DNA of 64,000 bases. It comes from Notospermus geniculatus (lineage: Eukaryota > Nemertea > Pilidiophora > Heteronemertea > Lineidae). Below, in pieces: positions 55,217 to 64,000 of this stretch (position 1 is the first letter of the stretch; every line of letters starts with the position of its first letter). Under the pieces are notes generated by a model. That model searched no databases and had not been told where the DNA came from. It was given only the letters and a program-made list of their open reading frames with translations. Location: NCBI GenBank assembly GCA_002633025.1, contig NMRB01001073.1, forward strand, positions 130,290 to 194,289, written 5' to 3'. The position numbers and the translations under genes were made by a program.

Positions 55217-55588
55217 TCAAACAATAACACACTCAATGCCAACTTCTTTACACACATGAGGTATTACCGCAACGTCATCTTCGTTGCACTTGAAACCGAA
55301 AGAGCAGACCTGTCTAGGCTTTCTCCTGAAGATCTCAGGACTGTCCTTCGGTTTCAAGTACAACTTAGAGGTGGAAGCCATACTGTCAAGAATTAAAGTT
55401 AACTTCCTTGCGCTTTCCCGTTCGATGTACCCCACTTTTCGACTACCGTCTACCACAGCAATTGCGTTTTGGTCGAATGCGTTTGATGGCTCTCTTTGGG
55501 CCTGATATATGGCTCCCACCTCCAGGGCCGACCTCCCGAAGTGGTGCATTGCAGTGCAAAAAACACCTCTCAGTACTACGTTCTTCAT
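55217..55588 (-). CDS. HIRAN-domain protein encoded by the pogo-like transposon, 123 aa
   Basis: Residues about 5-75 match the HIRAN fold: GVFCTAMHHFG, then QREPSNAFDQNAIAVV, then VGYIERESARKLTLILD. These keep the REPxNxxDxNAI core and the following VGYI-R signature. In helicase-like transcription factor and related SWI2/SNF2 proteins, HIRAN binds 3' single-stranded DNA ends. A role in handling transposon ends or nicks is therefore attractive but unproven. The ATG follows a good acceptor (TTACTTTTTCAG, exon from 55591), so it may be a spliced downstream exon of the transposase transcript or a separate mRNA. The C-terminal third (KDSPEIFRRKPRQVC onward) is not recognised. No stop or frameshift interrupts it. 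Confidence 0.8.
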   Translation of the reverse strand: MKNVVLRGVFCTAMHHFGRSALEVGAIYQAQREPSNAFDQNAIAVVDGSRKVGYIERESARKLTLILDSMASTSKLYLKPKDSPEIFRRKPRQVCSFGFKCNEDDVAVIPHVCKEVGIECVIV

Positions 55589-55928
55589 TGCCTGAAAAAG
55601 TAATGAAGCATATGAGGAACTATTAATTTAATGCAAATGACAATGTTGAAGATCAAGTTTGTCTGCCCAATACCTAGTACACTGTGGATCAATCAGAGAG
55701 CGCCGAAACAGTGTCACTTAAATGCGGTAGCTTATTCGAGAGAAGTCACCCAAATTACTTAACAGGAAGCGTAAAACAGATTTCGCACAATCACTGAAAG
55801 GAGGAAGACTCATTAAATCAATACTGATACGGACACCCTGTTGAATTTAATAATTGTTGCATTAAAGAATAATACTATGTCGCAATGATGGATGTTCGGG
55901 GGGAGCAACACTCCCCACTCCAGTGTGA

Positions 55929-57800
55929 TCAGTTCTTATTTTTTCCTTGCAACTCATTTCTATGGTTCCCCTTTCTCTTTCTGTTTCTTTCCTCGCGAAG
56001 TTTCTTTCGTTCTTCCTCTTTCTCCAGTTTCTCTTTTTTTCTTCGTTCCCGTTCTTCTTTCCTTCTCATTTTGTCTTCTTCATTTTGCTTCTTCTTTTCT
56101 TCCTTTGCCGTAAGGTCATTAATTATATCGTCATGCGTCAACACTCTTGCTTTATTCGTGTTTCTCGGTTTCCTCGTGTTCACTGGTCTGTCAGACGGGG
56201 GAATGAGAATATGTCCAAGTGACCTGGGGATGATGTTGTGTTCTACCAAAAAGTTGTACATATAGGGTGAGCAGGATGGGGTAGGATCAGATATACTATG
56301 ACTCGTGGATGTCGTGAGGTTGTTCTGTTGGTTGGATTCGGTGGGAAGTAAACTGGTCACTGGAGCCTGATCAGCAATGGATGGGTGTGATGTGGGGGGC
56401 AAACCAGTCGCAGGAGTTCGATCAGCAGCGATGGATTGGTGTGATGAGAATGAATCTGATGTATATGTATTGGATTGGGTGTGATTGGGTTGGCGTACTG
56501 GCACGACTGGAGTTGTCCCAGGTAGTGGTTCCGTAGCAACTGCAACGTCAGCGAGGACATCTAGGGAACTACTCTTTGATGGATCATGGAGAACAGTGTC
56601 GGAAGACGGCATCTTCTTGGACGGCATCAGGAAATCCTTTTCGATGGCATTTGGGTTGAATGGAGAGATCCCTGATTTCCGGAAACCATTCATAATGTTG
56701 CCTGGTGTCATGGATTGCTCGAAAACGGTTTTAAACACGCGTGCAAAATCCGTCTTTGAAATCCAGTAATCAGATCTGACCAGTCGAGAAGCCTGAAGAA
56801 CGCGAGCCAACGCTGTCTTCATTGATTTGAAGACAGCTACGTCTAGGGGCTGAAGTAGGTGTGTGGTATGTGGGGGAAGACAGAAGATGATTATGTCATT
56901 CTTAATGGCACTCTCAAGAATATCCACTGTGAAGTGGGATGCATGACCATCCTGGATCAACAGAAGTGGCCTAACCGATGGGGCATGTTTCAAGAACAAT
57001 TTTTCAAACCAGGCCAAATATAGTTCCCCATCCATGAATCCTGATTTTTGCTTAGCATATAGAGAACCTGATGGCCCACCCTCGGTGTAATTCCCACTTG
57101 GAAATGAGCCTTGGAATATGAACATTGGAGGGAGGGCTGACCCATCTGCAGAACCGCAGCAATGCACAGATATGTGTTCTGTGGTCCCATAGGCTCGGCG
57201 AAAACTGCGGGTTTGTCTAACAGGTATGACTACCTTGTTGCAGTGCTTATTCAGGAAAACAGCACTTTCATCGCAATTGAAAATACGACCAGGTTTATCT
57301 AGGATGTCATGTGCAACACATGTTTCGAACAACAATTCGAAGAAATCTGAAATGACATCCTCGGCCGTATTAAGCGCTCTACCACGATCCAAATTATCTG
57401 CACGTCTCATTTTGAGCCCAGGATGACGTGCCTTAAAGCCTGACCACCATAAATTGCTGGGACCATTTTCACTAAAAACATTCTTCTCTCGATTTTCACC
57501 AATTGCCCATGCAAGCAATTTTATCTGATACACACTTAGGGGATATGCCCTGGCAGCCATATATTCGATATATTTGACCAGTGAACACTCTTCTTCATCT
57601 GTTAACTTTGTTGGTCTCCCGGCAGCTGCTTCTAAATCCACTTTGCCCTGCACCCTATCGTCCAAAGTCTTCCTTGGTACATTGTAGTAACGAGACGCCT
57701 CTGACACACGCATCTTCTTCTGGCATACTGCAGTATGAGCCGCGATCATATCCTCTTGCCTCCAATCCTTGTAGCGTTTGTGCCCTCCGGCGCGAAGCAT
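55929..57800 (-). CDS. pogo/Tigger-like transposase, 623 aa, intact
   Basis: Domain order: psq-type helix-turn-helix (about residues 8-55, with KRYKDWRQEDMIAAHTAV and VPRKTLDDRVQGK); CENPB-type second DNA-binding domain (about 65-145, GRPTKLTDEEE, WWSGFKARHPGL); and DDE_1 catalytic domain (about 170-380). The catalytic residues are visible as D177 (FNCDES), D284 (IQDGHASH) and D320 (LLQPLDVAVF), spacing DD35D. The tail is a Ser/Thr/Pro-rich region and then a highly charged coiled coil (about 560-610, KEERERRKKEKLEKEEE). The length exceeds typical pogo proteins mainly through this tail. No stop or frameshift is present. It should bind the element ends and catalyse TA-targeted cut-and-paste movement. 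A domesticated gene is less likely because the inverted repeats and target duplication are intact. Confidence 0.92.
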   Translation of the reverse strand: MLRAGGHKRYKDWRQEDMIAAHTAVCQKKMRVSEASRYYNVPRKTLDDRVQGKVDLEAAAGRPTKLTDEEECSLVKYIEYMAARAYPLSVYQIKLLAWAIGENREKNVFSENGPSNLWWSGFKARHPGLKMRRADNLDRGRALNTAEDVISDFFELLFETCVAHDILDKPGRIFNCDESAVFLNKHCNKVVIPVRQTRSFRRAYGTTEHISVHCCGSADGSALPPMFIFQGSFPSGNYTEGGPSGSLYAKQKSGFMDGELYLAWFEKLFLKHAPSVRPLLLIQDGHASHFTVDILESAIKNDIIIFCLPPHTTHLLQPLDVAVFKSMKTALARVLQASRLVRSDYWISKTDFARVFKTVFEQSMTPGNIMNGFRKSGISPFNPNAIEKDFLMPSKKMPSSDTVLHDPSKSSSLDVLADVAVATEPLPGTTPVVPVRQPNHTQSNTYTSDSFSSHQSIAADRTPATGLPPTSHPSIADQAPVTSLLPTESNQQNNLTTSTSHSISDPTPSCSPYMYNFLVEHNIIPRSLGHILIPPSDRPVNTRKPRNTNKARVLTHDDIINDLTAKEEKKKQNEEDKMRRKEERERRKKEKLEKEEERKKLREERNRKRKGNHRNELQGKNKN

Positions 57801-59349
57801 TTTTTTCTGGAATCATTGTTTCATTTTTAGTTGTCCGAAAGGGCATAATTGTTCAGTCCATTCCACATTTATTGTGAAATGCTATGCTGAGTTTTGATGT
57901 TGAAAGCCTTTCCTGCCCTTACGGTTTGAAACTGGAATAGGCCTTTAAGTTACGAACGAAACCCGTGAAACAGAATCGCTTCAGGAGGTAAGCGCTTATG
58001 CTGCAGGCGGGTGCGAACGCAAATGACGAACACGAACGGCCTTCGCATTTGGACATGTGTAGGATAAAGGGAGGTTCCGACGTATTATCGAGGGCTTGGA
58101 TATGCTGTTCATATATACTCACGTCAAATTGATTTTGCTAATTGAAGAAGATGACCGCTACTGATCAGGCAGTGACTCTCACAGATGATTTTATAAACAA
58201 TGTTGATCGCTGTTGATGAGCCTAGGAGGAAAAGGTAATATCAAGAGTAATATACATTAAGTACAAGACATGCGTCAGTATACAAGCCTAGGATCATGTT
58301 TGAAAAAATACTGGGAGTGTTGGGTCACAGTGAACCGCTCTTGTCTTTAATGACAGTCCATGGATCTTTTATTGAGGCCCGACCACAAGATCCGATTTTT
58401 AACCGTTCATGTTTTGCATATGTCCATTTTTGTGCATCCATGATGTTGGACGATTGATGGTGTTTGACGAGTCGTCCAGTGTCATCCCAAAACATCGATT
58501 CTTGTGGACGGGCCTTTACGCACTCATGCATAATAATACACTTACTGTTTGTTTATTGCCGCTATCACCATCAAACTCTGAGGTAGTTCAATTGAAAACA
58601 CAATTAGGCTTAGGCGATAATCAGTCAAGGACGATTTGACGGCAGCTGCAAACTGAAAAAAGGACGACATATTGAGTGACGGAAAGTTAGTAAGATTTCT
58701 GTGATATTTAAAGAAATAGAAATCGAGTTTCTGAGGTGAAAGACATTGCTTCCCACAAGATTCGAACCCAATATTCAACATTGATTACTCGTATCAGCTT
58801 TAAAATGTTGCGTACGACTCGCACGCCCACTCGCAGGGCATGGACGAGTGCATGGCGCAAAGCGACTAACGTTGCCAACGACGCACAACCAAAACACCCG
58901 CCAAACTGGGTTCTGTAATTTCGCCATTTTCATTGTAAACCAGAAAAAAATGGGAAAAGCTCGATGTTTTCTTAAATTCATGGAAACAATGTCAACTTTG
59001 GACACCACAATAGGTACACTCGCAGTTCAAGGTAAATCAACGAAGGTGGGACGCAGGACAGTTGGACTGAAATTGCCTGCCGTTTTCTTTCAAATTCGTC
59101 GTAAGCAGCAATTCAGCGACATGACACTTATGACGCACACATTTGACAGAGATTTAAACTGAAGCTGATGAGCCGATTTCGATAAGAAACTGAGAAAAAG
59201 AAGAGTGGACCTACCTCTCTCACATCGTGCAAGAATTTGCGTCGTTGATGACGTAGATTTTCAACAATGCAGACGTCAACCGAAAAAACCGCCAAAATTT
59301 TGTGCGCGTGACGTCATCGTGACGTTGGCGAAATTTCAGGTAGGGACGT
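57801..59349 (-). promoter_or_regulatory. pogo 5' region and right terminal sequence
   Basis: A 1.5-kb region upstream of the transposase start without recognised coding sequence. It presumably contains the promoter. A MITE lies at 58374-58515. Repeated TGACGT/ACGTCA words lie at 59245-59335 next to the inverted repeat and are candidate transposase or host-factor sites. Confidence 0.4.
58374..58515. mobile_element. short MITE inside the pogo element
   Basis: Ends AGGCCCG-CCACAAGA-TCGAT and complement (ATCGATTCTTGTGGACGGGCCT). A TTA-like flank on both sides. The insertion lies in the pogo 5' region, so it is younger than or was carried with the transposon. Confidence 0.6.
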
Positions 59350-60214
59350 TAGATAATCATGAAAGAAAAATGTGACATTAGTTTCATTAATTAGGAAAAC
59401 GAAGAGCATCTGCAAAATGCCCGAAATCAGCATGAAAACAGTGAAATTATTCCCTAATGTTTGTTGTACTGGGAGAGTAATGGTATTATTTATCATTCAT
59501 CATAAAATCATTACTTTGCTGAAATATTTGCAAAAAATGTGTGATTTTCTTCATTTCTGGACCCCTATTTATGTGNGGGGGGGGGGAGAACAGAACAGCA
59601 CATCTAGACCCGTCACATTTGAATGGAATGATGTGGTAAAAATTATTGTCAATATCAGTGATGAGTGGTTTGATGGTGTTGCGTAAGGTCATAAAAGGGA
59701 ATACTTGAATTTGACGTCCCACCGATCAAATGAGCCTACCCACATGTCATGGTTGATTGTGCATGTTGTAAATGATATTGACCATAATCTTTACCACAGC
59801 ATTCCATTCAAATCTGACAGGCCTAGATGTGCTGTTCTGTTCTCCCCCCACATAAATAGGGGTGCAGAAATGAAGAAAATCACACATTTTATGCAAATAT
59901 TTCAGCAAAACCAATATGTTCAGTAATGATTTTATGATGAATGATAAATAATACCATTACTCTCCCAGTACAACAAACATTAGGGAATAATTTCACTGTT
60001 TTCATGCTGATTTCGGGCATTTCGCAAATCATCATTGGTTTCCTAATTAATGAAACTAATGTCACATTTTTCTTTCATGATTATGTAGTTGACATTATAA
60101 AATATTAGGCCTATACCTGAAGTTATCATGAAAATCAAACAACTGCAACTAAATGAAAAATTAGTTGGGAAAAATGATCTGAAAAAGAACATGCACTTTG
60201 TAGCTTTTTCTCAA

Positions 60215-60845
60215 TCCATGTTGGAAATTAGGAACATATCAAAGAGAAAGGCTGGACTTACCGGTTAATTGCTAGACCTCCCAGGTAACTGATGTGAGCA
60301 GTCGCACGATTTGGACGTTTGAGGTAATGCCGCATTTGCTTGACTTATAAACGAGCAACGAGACAAAAACAATGTATACTAATCATGAATTTAGCTCAAT
60401 GTTCATTGTAAAGCAAATGATTCGAAGTAAAATGATATGAGCAAAAAAATTAGCGAGCGTTTCTTATGAAGTTTTGACAATAGTTAGACAACAAAAAATC
60501 ATAAAACAACATCTGGTGATGCCATCAATGAATAAATTGTTTGTGAGACGGACCAAAACCGGGGATAGTAATGAAGAACGTTTAACATTTTGATGGTCTC
60601 ATCCCATCACATTTGCAGCAATATGGAAGTTTATTTTTTTGTTTTTTCTCCGTCAATATTCCTATTTTTTGTGTGTGTGCAATCGATTGCTTCTGCTTCC
60701 GTATTGGGTGAGACACCAGTTATGTCATTGCAACTCACAAAACTATGTCGTGAATGCCGAGTTTTCAAATTGCCAAGTTATATAAATGTATTGCTTGAAA
60801 AAAAATGGAACAACGGCGAAGCAAATCGTTTAAAATTTAACCGAT
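60215..60845. other. no gene supported
   Basis: An ORF at 60623-60850 begins with a hydrophobic, signal-like stretch (MEVYFFVFSPSIFLFFVC), but it has no further support and runs into a MITE end. Nothing else is visible. Confidence 0.3.
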
Positions 60846-60849
60846 ATTA

Positions 60850-61168
60850 GTGAGGTTTCGCAAATCTGACGAAACACGATGTACGAAATACGAAATACAT
60901 TGACGAAATTCTATGACGTAATGTATTTCAGGAGATGTTTCGTACCATAAAATATCCCTGCTGCTAGAGCGTCTTTTAGTATATCATGTAAGATCGAGAG
61001 AGTTTTGGTGCACCCTGAATTTTTAAATTTAAACGAAAGATAAATTTCAAAGTAACTCTTGCAGCAGGCGATCTTTGTGGTACCAACCATCTCCTGAAAT
61101 ATATCATGGAAATGAAGTCCAATTTCGTATTTCGTACTTCGTGTTTCACCAGATTTGCGAAACCTCAC
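60850..61168. mobile_element. MITE, GTGAGGTTTCGC ends
   Basis: Terminal repeats GTGAGGTTTCGCAAATCTG and complement, TA on both sides (60848-60849, 61169-61170). ACGAAATACGAAATAC-type subrepeats lie near the left end and again, inverted, near the right. Confidence 0.82.
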
Positions 61169-61200
61169 TAATGTGGCATTCAGTATAAGGGTTGCATTAA

Positions 61201-61527
61201 GGGCGAGCCAACGTTTTCAATTTTTGAAACGTGGCCAGGCGTGGTAAATAAAAGATGTCAAAATACCATAAAAGTACAAGATATATATCATTTACATGCT
61301 TCCTCTCCAAGAAAATTGTACCTGTTTTTCGTGTTTGGTGAATTTCTTTGTTTACGATTATGTAATGTAATTAAGCTGCAATCCTTGGGACTTTCCTCAT
61401 TTTCCGTGTCTATAAAGCACAGTGATCACATTGGACTATAAAAACAGTCAACTGTAGGTGTCTTTATTGCTTTTCTCAGAGGGGCCTGGATTGAAGCAAT
61501 ATGAAAATTCACAATGATGGCTCGCCC
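61201..61527. mobile_element. TTAA-flanked MITE, GGGCGAGCCA ends
   Basis: Short 10-base terminal repeats GGGCGAGCCA/TGGCTCGCCC with TTAA at 61197-61200 and 61528-61531. AT-rich interior without coding. Confidence 0.7.
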
Positions 61528-61892
61528 TTAATGTTCTGCGAAGCAAATGACACACGACTTTGCATCAGAGGTCCAGGTGCTCCAAAACTAGCAGCACACT
61601 ACATCAATATCGTTGCTCATACAGGCAATTTTCGTGGTCGCCACAAAAATGGCCACGTGTGCAGTGGCCTGCAACGACCGCTCAACACGGAAATTTTGTG
61701 ATGACGACGAATTTGATTTCTGGCGAAGAATATTGCTCGTTCATCGTCGTGTTGGCCAGTTGTGGTGTAGTGTGCTGTGGACCAGCAACCACCACAGAAT
61801 ATGCCGACCTCGAAAACTGCCTTCATAAGCAACGAAAGTTAGGTGCTACACTAACAGGCCACAAGTTTAGGGCCACCAAAGACTTTAAAAAA

Positions 61893-62030
61893 ATCATCCA
61901 TACATACTTTGTTTTTCAATATATTGTATATTAAGGAACAAATTTTAAGGAAAATTTAAGGAACAATTTAAAAAAAAATCATCCATACATGCTTTGTTTT
62001 TCAATATATTGTATATTAAGGAACAAGGAT
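61893..62030. repeat. tandem duplication, ~85-bp period
   Basis: ATCATCCATACAT...TTTGTTTTTCAATATATTGT (about 50 bp) occurs at 61893 and 61978 with one substitution. The spacer repeats TTAAGGAA. Confidence 0.85.
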
Positions 62031-62039
62031 CATATGTAA

Positions 62040-62940
62040 GTAGGAGTTTTCACTTCTGCCCGTCGAGTTGGAATGGGATAAGCTTGATCGTCCAATTCAG
62101 GGCAAATGTGTAAAAATTAAAGAACTTTTTGAATGCTTTAAATCATCTGGGGTCATTGCCAGGAACCTAATTTTAAAAATTACAGGAGCAGAAACCAATA
62201 ATATATACCGGTATGTGTGTCAGATATTAAGGCCGAAGGGGATAATTTAATAAAAAAGCAACGTGCGAGCCAGAAATGGCTTTAAATGTCCATTTCTTTT
62301 GAAATTCCTTTGGATAACTACTTAGTTTGCATCTTCTGAAAATACTTTTGTCCGTTCCTACACAATTGTAAAACAAACCACATATAGATACATCATGTAT
62401 TTTTTTCTAAAATGGTCGGCCTCACACTTTTGGCCTGTAGTGTAGTTATGACGAAAATGACGAAAGCGCACATTTTCAAACAAAGTTTAGGGTCGATATT
62501 TCACGTCAGATTCTGTCTCAACTGAAAAAAAGCAATCGGAAAACCATGTACTCGCCACAAAAATTCCCCTGCCGTTAGGATGCGAGACATTTCGATTAGA
62601 TGAAATTTTCTATTCCCGAAACCAAGCGAGACAGTTAAAGGGATTGGCCAATGAGAGTCAACCTTCAATTCCAGAACCCAATACATCCGTGTTTGTAAAC
62701 AGAGCTTCAAAGATTCTGTAGCACCTCACGCCATCATCACTGAGGAAATAACATTCATTACAATTCAATTCCCCATTTCACGCTATACGATATTTTTTAA
62801 ACTCATTTTCTTTGTTTAATTCATTGATTTAGATAAAAAAGCGAAACTAAATGTAAACGTTGTGGCTAGCTGTGTACACAGTTGCTGTTGATGTTCGGTG
62901 AACCAATCAGAAAATTCCTTACGTTCAGTGTAGGGATGAT
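62040..62940. other. upstream region of the right-edge gene
   Basis: No ORF of note. The last 60 bp before the ATG contain AGCTGTGTACACAGTTGC and are moderately AT-rich. The start itself is AACATGGCTGCC, which resembles the YY1-type translation/transcription initiator seen at many animal promoters. A promoter here is inference. Confidence 0.35.
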
Positions 62941-62948
62941 TTGGCAAC

Positions 62949-63112
62949 ATGGCTGCCGAGACAACAACAGTCCAGCATGTCCAGTCTTGGGTGAGAAAAA
63001 AGGTTTTTAAACATATAACCTTGGGTGAGGAGGTATTTAATCGGTGGCAAACACTGAAGTTGCTTTATGGCTACAGGAGACACGATGATTTCGCCGCACA
63101 TTTGCTGGATAG
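62949..63112 (+). CDS. right-edge gene, exon 1
   Basis: ATG at 62949 in an AACATGGCTGCCGAG context opens 54 codons plus two bases, ending at donor GGATAG|GTGAGT. The peptide includes VQSWVRKKVFKHITLGE, then FNRWQTLKLLYGYRR and DDFAAHLLD. This is an amphipathic helical pattern similar to the N-terminal segment of many uncharacterised invertebrate proteins, some of which continue into zinc-finger or transposon-derived domains (recalled, not checked). Exon 2 joins in phase. An inner GTGAGA at 62992 could act as a cryptic donor. Confidence 0.6.
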
Positions 63113-63843
63113 GTGAGTTTTGGTGTGCTAGGGCCTATAGGCCATCATCATCATCTGATCATGCATGCATCATGTGCATGCATGGACTCGATGACGATGG
63201 AGTATGGGGTGAGTGCACTGCACACTGTACATTTGATGTACACGGCAGTTTTCACACCTGACCAAAAGTCGGCCTAGCGGACTGTGTCTTTAGTTCAGGC
63301 CTAGGGCATGACACTGCACTGGATTTTTATTTATTTACCGGTAGAAGGAGCACATCAGCAGCAGAGGCTCAAGACAAGTCAAGCAAGTTTAAACCCTGCT
63401 CAACTCATGTCATGCATGCATGCATGGGCGAGCGATGGCCCTGTTGTCAGTGTTGAGGATCGTCAGAGTTGTGCTAAAATGGGTAAAAAATAGGCAAGAA
63501 AATTTGAGGCAGGAGGTGATGCTAAACTACAGATTTTCAGGCCTTTTCTTCTGAGGCGCGCTAAAATGTGCATGTGCCTTGTAAAAAAAATAAAAATTCT
63601 AGTATTGTTTGCGAGGCGCATGCACATTTTAGCGTGCCTCAAAAGGAAAGGCCTGGATTTTTTTTATCTCGCCTTAGGCCTAGGCTACCATACATGCCAT
63701 ATGCACACACACAACTAAACATGCACATTATTGTGGAGTGCTATGGATTCAATTTCAAAATCAAATTTTTGGTTGGTCGGCATATTTGAATTGCCTTCAC
63801 CTTGGTTAAACATGCTAAAACTTGGACTGTTTTATTTTTACAG
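63113..63843 (+). other. intron of the right-edge gene
   Basis: Bounded by GTGAGT and TTTTTACAG. Contains ATGCATGCATG-type palindromic tracts near 63160 and 63415, and a small inverted match (CTAAAATGTGCATGTGCCT near 63560 against its complement near 63630). Confidence 0.55.
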
Positions 63844-64000
63844 ATTTCAACAGGACGCCCCTTCACAAAGTGTTTCATCCACAGCTGCGGAGAGTCCAGT
63901 TCCAGGCTTGCCACGTGAACCTGTGTCGTCCACACCACTTCTAGCCAAGCAGGGGTTACGGTCAGCAGCAAGGCACATATTTTCTCCAGGATTCAGTCCT
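63844..64000 (+). CDS. right-edge gene, exon 2 (incomplete)
   Basis: The acceptor TTTTATTTTTACAG is strong. The first base completes Arg, and the frame stays open to the window end (52 codons). The segment is Ser/Pro-rich (SVSSTAAESPVPGLPREP, then LRSAARHIFSPGFSP) and probably disordered. The gene continues outside the window, so its function cannot be judged. Confidence 0.58.

Larger units (their letters stand above)
54604..59349 (-). mobile_element. complete pogo-like transposon with HIRAN passenger gene
   Basis: The ends ACGTCCC-ACCTGAAATTTCGCCA (left) and the complement (right, one mismatch) bound 4,746 bp. TA is present outside each end (54602-54603, 59350-59351), as in Tc1/mariner/pogo elements. 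The element encodes a full-length DD35D transposase and a HIRAN-domain ORF on the same strand. TGACGT/ACGTCA words cluster just inside both ends. It interrupts an older foldback, and the empty site survives in the opposite arm. It appears structurally complete and may be active or only recently silent. Confidence 0.88.
54470..60210. mobile_element. old foldback element carrying the pogo insertion
   Basis: The arm formed by 54470-54601 plus 59352-59680 is the reverse complement of 59770-60210. Matches include ACTAATTTTTCAT, AACTTCAGGTATA, TCATGAAAGAAAAATGTG, GGGAGAGTAATGGTATTA and CACATCTAGA/TCTAGATGTG-like ends. The right arm keeps the uninterrupted sequence AACTACATAATCATG, whereas the left arm is split there by the pogo element. 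The spacer is about 85 bp. No coding sequence belongs to the foldback itself. Confidence 0.8.

Noticed and set aside
55885-56265. Plus-strand Phe/Ser-rich ORFs
   Set aside because: Antisense shadow of the lysine/glutamate-rich tail of the pogo transposase.
60623-60850. Secreted peptide gene
   Set aside because: The hydrophobic start looks like a signal peptide, but the rest is unsupported and it ends at a MITE terminus.
1-64000. CRISPR array, operons or ribosome binding sites
   Set aside because: The repeats are dispersed inverted elements without regular spacers. The genes are spliced and the sequence is animal, so bacterial feature types do not apply.

Overview
The window is eukaryotic, from an animal. 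It has spliced genes with GT-AG introns, tRNA-derived SINEs, LINE and BEL/Pao retrotransposon remnants, PIF/Harbinger and pogo DNA transposons, and dozens of inverted-repeat elements. The many TAGGCCTA/AGGCCTAC runs (for example 34280-34450 and 35190-35390), the rhodopsin-type GPCR and the transposon mix suggest a marine invertebrate deuterostome such as an echinoderm or hemichordate. That assignment is inference. The sequence has a 30-base gap (10523-10552) and isolated single N bases (about 33080, 43933, 54081, 59576).

Host genes are few. A rhodopsin-family GPCR lies on the minus strand in three recognisable exons (15039-15337, 14187-14408, 8483-8976). Their splice phases agree, but exon 2 carries one extra base. 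A second gene starts at 62949 on the plus strand and runs off the right edge. Two weaker spliced models are a small secreted-peptide precursor (50284 to 49181, minus) and a Cys-rich two-exon ORF (45435-46121, plus).

The rest is mostly mobile DNA. From left to right: foldbacks and MITEs (0.5-8.4 kb); the GPCR with MITEs in its introns; SINE and foldback nests (22-25.4 kb); a SINE split by a MITE (27.3-27.6 kb); an internally deleted BEL/Pao element with short LTRs (27.66-30.12 kb); a broken HARBI1-like transposase split by a Harbinger-type MITE (30.1-31.2 kb), with an intact four-exon Myb/SANT-like partner gene on the other strand (34.2-32.5 kb); a 661-bp CACGG-ended element; a 5'-truncated LINE (35.7-37.4 kb); a dense MITE cluster (40-41.7 kb); nested foldbacks (46.9-48.3 kb); and a TTAA-flanked element (52.8-54.4 kb).

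The most striking object is a complete pogo-like DNA transposon at 54604-59349. It has terminal inverted repeats, a TA target duplication and an uninterrupted 623-aa DD35D transposase. A second ORF on the same strand encodes a HIRAN domain. The transposon sits in one arm of an older foldback whose other arm preserves the empty site. Several other insertions can also be checked against an uninterrupted copy elsewhere in the window, so their target duplications can be read directly.
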